NCBI GenBank assembly: GCA_015487455.1
Contig: WFPR01000141.1
Coordinates: 1-15,332, forward strand
Direction: 5' to 3'
Source: Candidatus Bipolaricaulota bacterium
GTDB lineage: Bacteria > Bipolaricaulota > Bipolaricaulia > RBG-16-55-9
Length of the DNA stretch: 15,332 nucleotides
Below, one piece after another: positions 1 through 5,922 of the stretch. Made by a program: the position numbers and the translations under genes. Position 1 is the stretch's first letter; every line of letters starts with the position of its first letter. The notes below the pieces were generated by a model, which worked only from the letters and a program-made list of their open reading frames with translations, was not told the origin of the DNA and did not search any database.

Positions 1-4
1 CTGC

Positions 5-382
5 ATGAGCACGGGCGAGGACACCACGGGCTGGGGCTCGCTGATCTGCGCCATCTTGGGCCTCTACGGCTACGGGGCGGGCGTGCCCCTGGGCGCGACC
101 GTAGGCGTCAACGTGGCGGGAGGCTGGCTCGGGGTGCGGGGCAACGTCTGGCTGAGCGCGGTGGGCGCCGTGCTGGGCTTCGGCGCGGGGGTCGGGCTGC
201 TCGCCTCGCTCAGCGCGGCCACGGACGGCACCCTAAGCGACGAGACGATGATCGCGGTCGCCCTGAGCGTCGTGCCCTTCCTGAGCGCCCTGGGCGCCAC
301 GCTGGGCTACAACCTCGGGGCCACCGTCGCGCCCTCGCCCTCGCCCACGCCCTCGCCCGGGCCCGGAGGGTCCGGGCCGTAG
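5..382 (+). CDS. Glycine-rich membrane protein, probably 5'-truncated by the window
   Basis: An open frame of 125 codons ends at TAG 380-382. It is made almost entirely of small and hydrophobic residues, with glycine-zipper-like stretches at about residues 12-48, 50-70 and 82-108 that could each cross a membrane. The tail (residues 109-125) is a Ser-Pro/Gly-Pro run encoded by a six-base repeat. The ATG at 5 has no room for a visible ribosome binding site and the frame is open to the left edge, so this is more likely the C-terminal part of a longer protein than a complete gene. No enzymatic motif is visible and I do not assign a function. An outer- or inner-membrane structural role is only an inference from composition. 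Confidence 0.6.
   Translation: MSTGEDTTGWGSLICAILGLYGYGAGVPLGATVGVNVAGGWLGVRGNVWLSAVGAVLGFGAGVGLLASLSAATDGTLSDETMIAVALSVVPFLSALGATLGYNLGATVAPSPSPTPSPGPGGSGP
331..366 (+). repeat. Six-base periodic tract (CCTCGC-like units)
   Basis: Four near-identical hexamers (CCTCGC, CCTCGC, CCACGC, CCTCGC) run in one register at the 3' end of the first gene and are translated as alternating Ser-Pro/Thr-Pro. It belongs to the family of hexamer tracts seen across the window, here with C in place of the usual first G. Confidence 0.65.
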
Positions 383-395
383 CGCCGTAGGGCGC
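360..395 (+). terminator. Two tandem GC-rich hairpins at the gene end, no T-tract
   Basis: GGCCCGGA (360-367) and TCCGGGCC (371-378) form a perfect 8-bp stem with a GGG loop over the last codons and the stop of the first gene. GCGCC (382-386) and GGCGC (391-395) form a second 5-bp stem with a four-base loop. No run of T follows, so this would be a weak or non-canonical terminator, or a 3'-end stabilising structure. Confidence 0.35.
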
Positions 396-403
396 CGACG
401 CGA

Positions 404-409
404 TACAAT
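404..409 (+). promoter_or_regulatory. Candidate -10 box (TACAAT) of the GNAT gene
   Basis: TACAAT matches the sigma-70 -10 consensus at five of six positions in a very GC-rich background. A transcript starting about seven bases downstream would begin near 416, only about eight bases before the ATG at 424, giving an almost leaderless mRNA. No convincing -35 box is seen about 17 bases upstream. Confidence 0.4.
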
Positions 410-423
410 GCCCTTGACCCACC

Positions 424-963
424 ATGGACGGCGAGCGACGGCGCTCCAACGCGAACTCGACGAATCCGGTCACGGCCGCTGAGGCGAAGGCGGACCCGGC
501 CGTGCGGCTCCGCCCGGCCCGCTCGACGGACCTGCCCCGCGTTGTGGAGATCTACCTCAAGGCCTATCAAGCCCTGGGGCGCTACTACTACCAAGACCCC
601 GAGGAGGCCCGGGACTACCTGCAGTGGTGCTACGAGGAGGAGCCGGAGGGCTTCACCGTGGCTGAGGCCGAGGCCGACGGGCGGGTCGTCGGCTTCGTCT
701 CCGTGCACACGTGGGGCGCGCCGCCCGAGCGGCAGGGGGAGGTCGTCGAGGTAGCCGTCGACCCGGCCTGGCAGGGGCGCGGGCTGGGCCAGGCGCTCCT
801 TCAGCACGCGGAAGCCTACGCCCGGCGGCGCGGCTGCCGGACGCTGGTCCTCTGGGTCGGGCGGGAGAACGCCCGCGCCATCCGGCTCTACAAGAAGCTC
901 GGCTACGAGGACGTGGGCCGCTACGAGCGCTGGATCAAGATGGCCAAGCCCCTTCAGCCTTGA
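424..963 (+). CDS. GNAT family N-acetyltransferase
   Basis: The 179-residue product would transfer an acetyl group from acetyl-CoA to an amine; the substrate cannot be read from the sequence. The GNAT fold begins near residue 27 (VRLRPARSTDL). The acetyl-CoA pyrophosphate-binding loop is clear at residues 117-123 (QGRGLGQ) after the strand VVEVAVDP, and motif B is at 149-165 (NARAIRLYKKLGY). The aromatic-rich stretch around residues 54-70 may line the substrate pocket. I keep the ATG at 424 because it sits just behind a TACAAT box, although it lacks a Shine-Dalgarno sequence. A GTG at 502 would give a protein starting right at the domain. The last nine codons overlap the convergent M20 gene by 29 bases. 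The closest functional types would be RimI-like or small-molecule acetyltransferases. Confidence 0.88.
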   Translation: MDGERRRSNANSTNPVTAAEAKADPAVRLRPARSTDLPRVVEIYLKAYQALGRYYYQDPEEARDYLQWCYEEEPEGFTVAEAEADGRVVGFVSVHTWGAPPERQGEVVEVAVDPAWQGRGLGQALLQHAEAYARRRGCRTLVLWVGRENARAIRLYKKLGYEDVGRYERWIKMAKPLQP

Positions 964-2119
964 TCTCGGGCTTGATCTTGTGGGCTTGAGCTTGAGCTTG
1001 GGCGGGGGCGCCCTTGGGGCTTTCGGGGCGGAGGCGCTCGGGCGCGATCTCCAGGAGGCGCGTGAGCACGCGGGCCAGCGCGACCAGATCACTTAAGCGC
1101 ACGTGCTCGAAGTCCGAGTGGGCCACGGCCAGGTCACCGGCCCCGAAGACGACGGTCGGAACCCCCTTGCGCACCAAGTTGGCCGCGTCGGTCCAGCTGG
1201 GCATCCCGACGGCGGGGCGGGGCTCGCCCAGCGCCTCCTCGATCGCTTGGCTCAGCGCTCGCAAGACGGGCTCGTCGGGGGCCAACTCGAACGGGGGCTC
1301 GGCGTCCCCCAGCACGAACTCGGCCCCGAAGCGGGCGAAGCAGTCCATGAGCTGGTGGAGCGCGTCCTCGAAGTCGACGCCCGGCAGGATGCGCACGTCG
1401 GCCTCGAAGCGGCAGGCGTTCGGGACGACCATCGGCTCGAAGCCCCCCTGCACCACCCCGACGGTCAACCGCGGCTGCTCGGGGAAGAGCGGGTGCTTGT
1501 GCTTGAGGAACGGCAGCTCCTCCAGCGCGCGGATCAGCTCGTAGGCCTTGAGCAGGGCGTTCTCGCCGCGGTGGGGGACGGAGCCGTGGGCCGCCCGCCC
1601 GTAGACGATGGCCACGAAGTCCACGGCGCCCGCCTGGGCCGGGGCCGGATGCAAATCCGTCGGCTCGAGCACCACGGCCGCCCGGACGCCCTCGGGGATC
1701 TCCAGCTCGCGGGAGCCCGTGCCGTAGCGCTCCTCGTCGACGACGAGCGCGATCTGGGCGGGCAGGTCGGGGCGGGCCTCCACGGCGGCCAGCAGGGCGG
1801 CGATCTGCCCCTTCACGTCGACGACGCCGCGCCCGATCAAAAGGTCCACCTCGCGGCGCAGGGTGTAGGGCTCGGGGTGCGTGTACGCCGGGAAGGTGTC
1901 GACGTGGGTGGCGATCAGCAGGGGGGTGTCGCCCCGGCGGGCGACGAGGTTGTGCCCCCGCGGCCCCACCCGCTGGAGCTCGACGTCGAAGCCGCAGCCC
2001 TCGAGCACGCTTTTTAGGAAGGGGTGGAGGTCCTCCTCGCGCCCGGTGGGGGTGGGCGTCTCGACCAGCTCCTCGGCCAGCTCCACGATGCGGCCGCCTA
2101 AGTCCTTCGGGTCGTCCAT
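935..2119 (-). CDS. M20 family metallohydrolase (ArgE/DapE/ACY1-type)
   Basis: This 394-residue protein is a zinc-dependent amidohydrolase of the M20 family, which removes acyl groups from amino acids or cleaves short peptides. The metal-ligand pattern is complete: H72 and D74 in THVDTFPA, D101 in GRGVVDVKG, the catalytic E129-E130 in VVDEERYG, E152 in VVLEPTD, and a late His in AVAHSDFEHV. H178 in AAHGSVPH belongs to the dimerisation (lid) domain. The precise substrate is uncertain. It lies 40 bases downstream of coaD on the same strand, so the two are probably co-transcribed. The ATG has no Shine-Dalgarno sequence. The last roughly 25 residues (an AQAQAQ run and a Lys/Glu-rich end) extend past the normal end of the fold, are encoded by a six-base repeat, and overlap the convergent acetyltransferase gene. 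Confidence 0.9.
   Translation of the reverse strand: MDDPKDLGGRIVELAEELVETPTPTGREEDLHPFLKSVLEGCGFDVELQRVGPRGHNLVARRGDTPLLIATHVDTFPAYTHPEPYTLRREVDLLIGRGVVDVKGQIAALLAAVEARPDLPAQIALVVDEERYGTGSRELEIPEGVRAAVVLEPTDLHPAPAQAGAVDFVAIVYGRAAHGSVPHRGENALLKAYELIRALEELPFLKHKHPLFPEQPRLTVGVVQGGFEPMVVPNACRFEADVRILPGVDFEDALHQLMDCFARFGAEFVLGDAEPPFELAPDEPVLRALSQAIEEALGEPRPAVGMPSWTDAANLVRKGVPTVVFGAGDLAVAHSDFEHVRLSDLVALARVLTRLLEIAPERLRPESPKGAPAQAQAQAHKIKPEIKAEGAWPS
961..1002 (-). repeat. Six-base periodic tract (GNTCAA units)
   Basis: On the minus strand the tract reads GCTCAA twice, GCCCAC, a two-base slip, GATCAA, GCCCGA and GATCA. It encodes the low-complexity C-terminus of the M20 protein and lies directly after the stop codon of the convergent acetyltransferase gene. 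The same GNTCAA unit recurs at 10310-10328. Confidence 0.8.
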
Positions 2120-2138
2120 GGCCGTGCTGCGCGCCCGC

Positions 2139-2162
2139 GCTCGCGCTCGGCTCGCGCGCTCA
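2139..2162 (+). repeat. Six-base periodic tract (GCTCGC units) in the coaD-M20 spacer
   Basis: GCTCGC, GCTCG and GCTCGC follow each other with one base dropped, then GCGCTCAG. The tract fills most of the 40-base spacer between coaD and the M20 gene, where a Shine-Dalgarno sequence for the M20 gene would be expected but is missing. Confidence 0.65.
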
Positions 2163-2648
2163 GGGCTTGCGGAGCTTGCGCGCCAGGGCCGCTTCCACGA
2201 CGCGGGGGACGTACCGGGAGACGTCCCCGCCGAAGCTCTTGATCTCCTTGACCAGGCTGGAGCTTAAGAACGAGTACTCGGCGCTGGTCATGAAGAAGAC
2301 GCTCTCGACCTCGCCGTTGAGGTCGCGGTTGGTGAGGGCCATCTGGAACTCGCGCTCGAAGTCGGAGTTGGCCCGCAGCCCCCGCACGATGGCGATGGCC
2401 CCGTGGTGCTTGGCGCAGTCGACGACCAGGCCGTCCCAGGTGATCACGGGGACGTCGCCCAAGCCCGCCTCCTCGAGCGCCCGCTCGCACAGCTCCCGGC
2501 GCTCCTCCAGCGTGAAGAGCGTTTGCTTCTGGGGGTTCGTCACCACGGCCACGATCAGCTCGTCGAAGACCTTACGGGCCCGCTGCACGACGTCGATGTG
2601 CCCGTAGGTGATCGGGTCGAAGCTGCCGGGGTAGATCGCCTTCGACAT
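2160..2648 (-). CDS. coaD: Pantetheine-phosphate adenylyltransferase
   Basis: CoaD joins ATP and 4'-phosphopantetheine to give dephospho-CoA and pyrophosphate, the fourth step of coenzyme A synthesis from pantothenate, in the cytoplasm as a hexamer. At 162 residues it has the usual family length. The nucleotidyltransferase signature GSFDPITYGH is at residues 8-17, with the T-x-G-H ATP-binding motif at 14-17. The RGLR motif is at 89-92, followed by the FEREFQMA helix, and the C-terminal SSSLVKEI motif is at 129-136. All expected active-site elements are present. The gene is divergent from the cyclodeaminase gene and lies upstream of the M20 hydrolase on the same strand. Its leader carries a purine-rich six-base repeat that could double as the Shine-Dalgarno sequence. 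Confidence 0.97.
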   Translation of the reverse strand: MSKAIYPGSFDPITYGHIDVVQRARKVFDELIVAVVTNPQKQTLFTLEERRELCERALEEAGLGDVPVITWDGLVVDCAKHHGAIAIVRGLRANSDFEREFQMALTNRDLNGEVESVFFMTSAEYSFLSSSLVKEIKSFGGDVSRYVPRVVEAALARKLRKP

Positions 2649-2651
2649 GGG

Positions 2652-2676
2652 GCTCGTTCCCCCTCCCCCTCGCTTG
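2652..2676 (+). repeat. Six-base periodic tract (GTTCCC/CCTCCC/CCTCGC)
   Basis: Three hexamers with TC at the same position occupy the coaD leader. On the coaD sense strand the tract is purine-rich (GGGAGG-like), so it may act as or mask the ribosome binding site. Confidence 0.5.
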
Positions 2677-2703
2677 CGCGCCCGTGCCGTGGGCTAGTAT
2701 AAA
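2674..2703 (+). promoter_or_regulatory. Candidate promoter of the cyclodeaminase-family gene
   Basis: The AT-rich block TAGTATAAAA at 2695-2704 stands out in the GC-rich spacer. TTGCGC (2674-2679) lies 18 bases before TATAAA (2698-2703), or 15 before TAGTAT. A start of transcription near 2708-2710 falls downstream of the ATG at 2684, which argues that this ATG is not the real start of the gene. Confidence 0.45.
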
Positions 2704-2776
2704 AGACGCCAACGCCCGCGACAACGCCACGAGCGAGCCGACGGGCGCGACGCGGCCAAGGGGGGCGAAAAGAGCG

Positions 2777-3763
2777 GTGGCGCTCTTCCTCACCGAGCGC
2801 GACGTGGATAAGCTGCTCACGATGGAGGCGGCCTTGCAGGCCGTGGAGGAGGCCTTTCGCGCCTGGGGCGAGGGGCGGGCGGTCAACCGCCCGCGGCTGC
2901 GGGTCCGCGTGCCCAAGGGCTTCCTGCACCTGATGCCCGCCGCGGTCCTCGACGGGCGCGTGATGGGCTTTAAGGCCTACTCGACGGTCGTGGGCGACGA
3001 CGGCCGGGCGCGGGCGCGCTTCGTGGTGATGCTCTTCAGCAGCGAGACGGGCGAGGTCTTGGCGCTCATGGAGGCCGGGCGCCTGGGGCAGGTGCGCACG
3101 GGCGCGGCCTCGGGCGTGGCCGCCAAGCACCTATCGCGCGAGGACTCGAGGACCCTCGGGATCCTCGGGACGGGCTACCAGGCCGAGACGCAGCTGGAGG
3201 CGCTCTGCCGGGTGCGGCCCATCGAGCAAATCTGGGCGTACAGCCGGACGCCGGAGCGCCGCGAGGCCTTCGCGGAACGCATGAGCCGGGCGCTGGGCGT
3301 GCCGGTGCAGGCCGTCGGGAGCGCCGAGGCGGCCGTCCGCGACGCCGATCTGATCGTGACGGTCACCACGGCCCGCGAGCCCGTGCTGAGGGGCGCGTGG
3401 CTGAAGCCGGGGGCGTGCGTGCTGGCCGTCGGGGCCAACCACTGGCTACGGCGCGAGCTGGACACCGACGCGATCGAGCGCGCCGATCGAGTCGTCGTGG
3501 ACGACCTGGAGCAGGCCAAGCTCGAGTGCGGGGACCTGATGGCCGCCGTCGAGCGCGGGGCGCTGCGCTGGGAGCAAGTTCGCGAGCTGAAGGACGTCGT
3601 GGCCGGGCTGGTCCCCGGGCGCAGGAGTCGCGAGGAGATCACGCTCTTCGAGTCGCAGGGGATCGCCCTGGAGGACGTGGCCGTGGCCGCTTATGTCGCG
3701 CGGCGGGCCGCCGAGCGGGGCGTGGGCCGGACGCTCGAGCTGGGCGAGCCCGAGCGTCGGTGA
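2777..3763 (+). CDS. Ornithine cyclodeaminase / mu-crystallin family protein
   Basis: This 328-residue protein belongs to the NAD(P)-binding family that includes ornithine cyclodeaminase (ornithine to proline plus ammonia), archaeal-type alanine dehydrogenase and related imine reductases; the sequence alone does not tell which. The substrate-binding K66 (GFK) and R107 (VRTGAASG) are present. The Rossmann loop GTGYQA is at 131-136, preceded by the strand LGIL. The segment VGANHW followed by ELD (227-229) carries the Asp that is catalytic in ornithine cyclodeaminases. I choose the GTG at 2777 because the upstream 31 codons are low-complexity and lie over the likely promoter. The AAGGGGGGCG ending near 2767 is a loosely spaced ribosome binding site. 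It may supply amino acid catabolism alongside the M20 hydrolases, but that is inference. Confidence 0.9.
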   Translation: MALFLTERDVDKLLTMEAALQAVEEAFRAWGEGRAVNRPRLRVRVPKGFLHLMPAAVLDGRVMGFKAYSTVVGDDGRARARFVVMLFSSETGEVLALMEAGRLGQVRTGAASGVAAKHLSREDSRTLGILGTGYQAETQLEALCRVRPIEQIWAYSRTPERREAFAERMSRALGVPVQAVGSAEAAVRDADLIVTVTTAREPVLRGAWLKPGACVLAVGANHWLRRELDTDAIERADRVVVDDLEQAKLECGDLMAAVERGALRWEQVRELKDVVAGLVPGRRSREEITLFESQGIALEDVAVAAYVARRAAERGVGRTLELGEPERR

Positions 3764-3810
3764 CGCCGAACCCTCACCCGCACGTTGCGTTGGGTCCTTG
3801 ATCGCGTGAA

Positions 3811-3848
3811 CGCGCAATTTGCGCGCCCCCGAAGCCCCGAAGTACCCT
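3811..3848 (+). promoter_or_regulatory. Inverted repeat and weak promoter upstream of the rhomboid gene
   Basis: CGCGCAA and TTGCGCG form a perfect 7-bp inverted repeat around a single T (3811-3825), an operator-like shape. TTGCGC (3819-3824) lies 18 bases before TACCCT (3843-3848), a poor -35/-10 pair. The rest of the 139-base spacer 3764-3902 shows nothing else except the hexamer tract at its end. Confidence 0.3.
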
Positions 3849-3883
3849 GAGGGACGCCTGCGGAGCCTTGGAAGAAAGAAGGG

Positions 3884-3899
3884 GAGGAGCGGGAGCGAG
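3884..3899 (-). repeat. Short six-base periodic tract (GCTCCC units)
   Basis: On the minus strand the tract reads CTC-GCTCCC-GCTCC. On the plus strand its GGGAG (3891-3895) sits seven bases before the rhomboid ATG and is the likely ribosome binding site, so a hexamer tract here supplies the Shine-Dalgarno sequence. Confidence 0.45.
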
Positions 3900-3902
3900 G
3901 CC

Positions 3903-4661
3903 ATGCTGCTGCCGCTGCGAGACTACCGCCCCAGCGGGTCGTTCCCGATCGTCACGGTCGCGCTCATCGCGATCAACGTGCTCGTCTATCTCTATCAAGC
4001 GCTGATCTTGGGCGATCGGCCCTCGCCGTATCGGATGTGGGTGGGCTTTCGCGTCGAGCGCCTGACGCTGGAGGAGCTCTTTTTGTTCACGTACGGCGTT
4101 CAGCCCTGCGAGCTGTTCGGGCGGTGCGAGCCCTTCCCGCCCGTCTCCTTTCCGATCTGGCTGACGATCTTTACGGCCATGTTCGTGCACGGCGGGCTGC
4201 TCCACCTCGCTGGCAACATGTGGTACCTCTGGATCTTCGGGGACAACGTGGAGGACGCGATGGGCCGCGGGCGCTTCCTGCTCTTCTACCTGCTCACGGG
4301 GACGGCAGCCGCATTCGCACAGATCGCGATCAACCCCGCGAGCCCAACCCCCATGGTCGGGGCCAGCGGCGCGATCGCCGGGGTCTTGGGCGCCTACTTG
4401 GTGCTCTACCCTTACGGCCGGGTGCTCACCCTGCTCTGGCTGTTCTACTTCGTCCGCTTCGTCGAGCTGCCCGCCCTCGTCGTGCTGGGACTTTGGTTCT
4501 TGATTCAGCTGCTGAGCTACACGATGAACCCGTTCGGGGGCGGGGTCGCCTGGATGGCCCACATCGGCGGCTTCGTCGCGGGCGCCCTCCTGGTGCACCT
4601 CTTCGCCGTCCACCCCCGCTTCCGCCGCGGGGCGTACTGGGATCGGGACGAAGGGTGCTGA
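3903..4661 (+). CDS. Rhomboid family intramembrane serine protease
   Basis: The 252-residue multi-pass protein cleaves transmembrane substrates within the membrane. The catalytic dyad is visible: S155 in GASGAIAG and H220 in AHIGGF. The oxyanion-side motif is also there, H96 and the HLAGN segment with N105. Hydrophobic segments at about 15-34, 84-108, 124-145, 152-170, 172-207 and 214-237 fit the six-helix or seven-helix core. Between the first helix and the catalytic core lies the L1 loop region with two cysteines (C69, C75). The start at 3903 has a GGGAG seven bases upstream and gives a typical N-terminus (LLPLRDYRPS); an ATG 84 bases further upstream adds only a charged low-complexity leader. 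The next gene follows after 27 bases on the same strand. Confidence 0.95.
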   Translation: MLLPLRDYRPSGSFPIVTVALIAINVLVYLYQALILGDRPSPYRMWVGFRVERLTLEELFLFTYGVQPCELFGRCEPFPPVSFPIWLTIFTAMFVHGGLLHLAGNMWYLWIFGDNVEDAMGRGRFLLFYLLTGTAAAFAQIAINPASPTPMVGASGAIAGVLGAYLVLYPYGRVLTLLWLFYFVRFVELPALVVLGLWFLIQLLSYTMNPFGGGVAWMAHIGGFVAGALLVHLFAVHPRFRRGAYWDRDEGC

Positions 4662-4681
4662 AACGAAAACGACAACGACGG
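4660..4681 (+). repeat. Six-base periodic tract (AACGAC-like) after the rhomboid gene
   Basis: AAACG, AAAACG, ACAACG and ACGG recur with a six-base step from the rhomboid stop codon to the GGAG (4680-4683) that serves the next gene. On the minus strand it reads TCGTTG-TCGTTT-TCGTTT, a TC-anchored variant of the other tracts. Confidence 0.5.
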
Positions 4682-4688
4682 AGCCACG

Positions 4689-5258
4689 GTGAACGCGAAC
4701 CTGGGCAGCCGACGGCGATTCCTGTATCGTCTGATCGTCTACAGCTTGACGCCCTGGGTCGGGCTGGCCGTGCTCATCGCGAACTTCGAGGAGCCCGAGG
4801 GGCGGCTCCTGGGCCTCATCGGGCTGGGGGTGGGCGCGCTGGCGGTCTACTTGCTCTTCTCCCGGCTGCGGGATCCCAAGGGCGCCGTCGCGTTCGCCCT
4901 GCGGCCCGTCCCCACGCTGAGGCGTCTTTTGGGGCGTTGGGCGCCCTCCTCCGAGGACGCCCAGCGAGCGCTCCGGGCGTTTCTGGAGGAGGCGCTGCCC
5001 GACGTCGCCGTCGCCGAGCGCGTCGGCTCGAAGGGGCTCCGGGCGCTGCTCGTGGGCGACGAGGTGCTCGTCTGCGTGCCCTCCGCTGAGGAGCTGAAGC
5101 CCGCGAGGCGGGAGGAGCTGCGTCGGGCGCTGGCGGATTTGCGCACGCCCTTGAAGGAAGAACCCATCTTGTTGGTCGTGTTGGGCCGAGATTTCGCGCC
5201 GGTCAAGGATCTAGATCTAGGTCCGCGCGTGCAGGTTGTCCAACCGTCGACGGACTAA
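4689..5258 (+). CDS. Two-helix membrane protein of unknown function, downstream of rhomboid
   Basis: I do not recognise this 189-residue protein. It starts with GTG at 4689, five bases after GGAG. Two hydrophobic segments (about residues 11-32 and 39-58) form a membrane hairpin, leaving a soluble C-terminal domain of about 130 residues that is probably cytoplasmic by the positive-inside rule (RRR before the first helix). The soluble part alternates charged helices with strands such as RALLVGDEVLVCVP (about 118-131) and PILLVVLGRDF, but shows no catalytic motif. The 27-base gap to the rhomboid gene suggests co-transcription, so it could be a rhomboid partner or substrate; that is inference only. 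Its last codons contain a GATCTA hexamer repeat, and its end overlaps the reading-through antitoxin frame on the other strand. Confidence 0.75.
   Translation: MNANLGSRRRFLYRLIVYSLTPWVGLAVLIANFEEPEGRLLGLIGLGVGALAVYLLFSRLRDPKGAVAFALRPVPTLRRLLGRWAPSSEDAQRALRAFLEEALPDVAVAERVGSKGLRALLVGDEVLVCVPSAEELKPARREELRRALADLRTPLKEEPILLVVLGRDFAPVKDLDLGPRVQVVQPSTD
5201..5226 (+). repeat. Six-base periodic tract (GNTC units, GATCTA)
   Basis: GGTCAAG, GATCTA, GATCTA and GGTCCG follow each other near the 3' end of the membrane protein gene and encode VKDLDLGP. GGTCAA links it to the tract at 10310-10328. Confidence 0.75.
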
Positions 5259-5846
5259 GGGGCTTCCGTGGCGACTGCGATGTCGAGATCGCTGCGCTCG
5301 GGGTTGCTGGTGCTCATCGTTCAAGCGGGCAGAATTTGAAACGCCCTCCGCCCGTGCAGACGATAAACGGAAAACCCGCGGCGATCCAGGGTGAACACCC
5401 GATTCGTCCCCAATTCTTCCCCAAGGGCTACCAGCGTCGCGTCCGCAAAGTCCATGGGCACGTCTTGATATTTCTCCATGAGAGCTGCAACCCTCCGCAA
5501 GCTCTCCCGAGAGGACGGGACCAACCACACCGCCCCGCGTAAGACGAACTCCAAGCAAATCCGTTGAGCCTCCCAGCTTGGGCCTGGGCCGACTAGCCAG
5601 ATAGAGGGTTTCCGTCAAGCAAGTACTCCCGATGACGTTGACCGAGCTCTCCATCCGCCCCAGAAGATCTCGAACCCGCTCGATGGGCCGAAGCGGCTCT
5701 CCCCCCGAGTCCTCCAGGACGTCCTGAAGGAAGCGCTCCAGGGCCAAGCGCACGACCTCCGAGCGCCGTCGGCGCAGGCGGCGCGCCGCCGCCTCCAGCT
5801 TGGCCGCCAGTTCATCCGACATTCGCACGGTGAGCTGTCGCCCCAT
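5217..5846 (-). CDS. RHH antitoxin (CopG/VapB-like) with its 3' end fused into toxin remnant
   Basis: The first 45 residues are a ribbon-helix-helix DNA-binding antitoxin: strand RQLTVRMS (3-10), helix SDELAAKLEAAARRL, turn RRRRSE, helix VVRLALERFL. Such antitoxins neutralise a PIN-domain RNase and repress their own operon. The start at 5844-5846 has GAGGTG seven bases upstream. The linker (ERVRDLLG then ESSVNVIG) runs to about residue 73 and then passes straight into toxin-like sequence (LTETLYL), so the normal end of the antitoxin is missing. Beyond a frameshift near 5600 the remaining roughly 125 residues of this frame are out-of-frame toxin DNA and downstream sequence, with no meaning I can see. 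The N-terminal DNA-binding part may still work. A matching operator lies just upstream. Confidence 0.7.
   Translation of the reverse strand: MGRQLTVRMSDELAAKLEAAARRLRRRRSEVVRLALERFLQDVLEDSGGEPLRPIERVRDLLGRMESSVNVIGSTCLTETLYLASRPRPKLGGSTDLLGVRLTRGGVVGPVLSGELAEGCSSHGEISRRAHGLCGRDAGSPWGRIGDESGVHPGSPRVFRLSSARAEGVSNSARLNDEHQQPRAQRSRHRSRHGSPLVRRRLDNLHART
5321..5628 (-). pseudogene. PIN-domain toxin remnant (VapC-like), N-terminus deleted and frameshifted
   Basis: Reading leftward from 5554, one frame gives a good C-terminal half of a PIN RNase: the MDFADATLVALGEELG helix with two Asp, then RVFTLDRRGFSVYRLHGRR and a normal end (QILPA, stop at 5321-5323). Continuing upstream in that frame gives GPGPSWEAQR, a PIN middle segment. 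The preceding piece, LTETLYL with the conserved Glu, lies in the antitoxin frame, so a one-base shift sits near 5593-5600 (CTGGCTAG). The first 35-45 residues, including the start codon and the first catalytic Asp, are absent and the sequence joins the antitoxin directly. The toxin should be inactive. PIN assignment is from motif recognition, not a search. Confidence 0.75.
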
Positions 5847-5884
5847 CCTCTTTCACCTCTTGGCCACTGCAGCCCCATGTGCAT

Positions 5885-5915
5885 TGCATTGTAATGCATC
5901 GCCCTCGTAGGGCAA
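5885..5915 (-). promoter_or_regulatory. Promoter and operator of the RHH antitoxin module
   Basis: TGCATT (5885-5890) and AATGCA (5893-5898) form a perfect 6-bp inverted repeat, with an extra GCATT copy beside it at 5881-5885. On the minus strand TACAAT (5893-5888) is a -10 box inside this repeat, and TTGCCC (5915-5910) lies 16 bases upstream as a -35. An RHH dimer bound here would block RNA polymerase, the standard autoregulation of such modules. A small GCCCT/AGGGC hairpin (5901-5913) sits between the boxes. Confidence 0.6.
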
Positions 5916-5922
5916 AGGCGGG

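Noticed and set aside
1103..2017. 304-codon rightward open frame
   Set aside because: It lies antisense to the M20 hydrolase gene, has shadow-type composition and no motif or ribosome binding site.
2684..2776. ATG at 2684 as the start of the cyclodeaminase-family gene
   Set aside because: The added 31 residues are low-complexity and the best promoter motif (2695-2703) lies downstream of this ATG.
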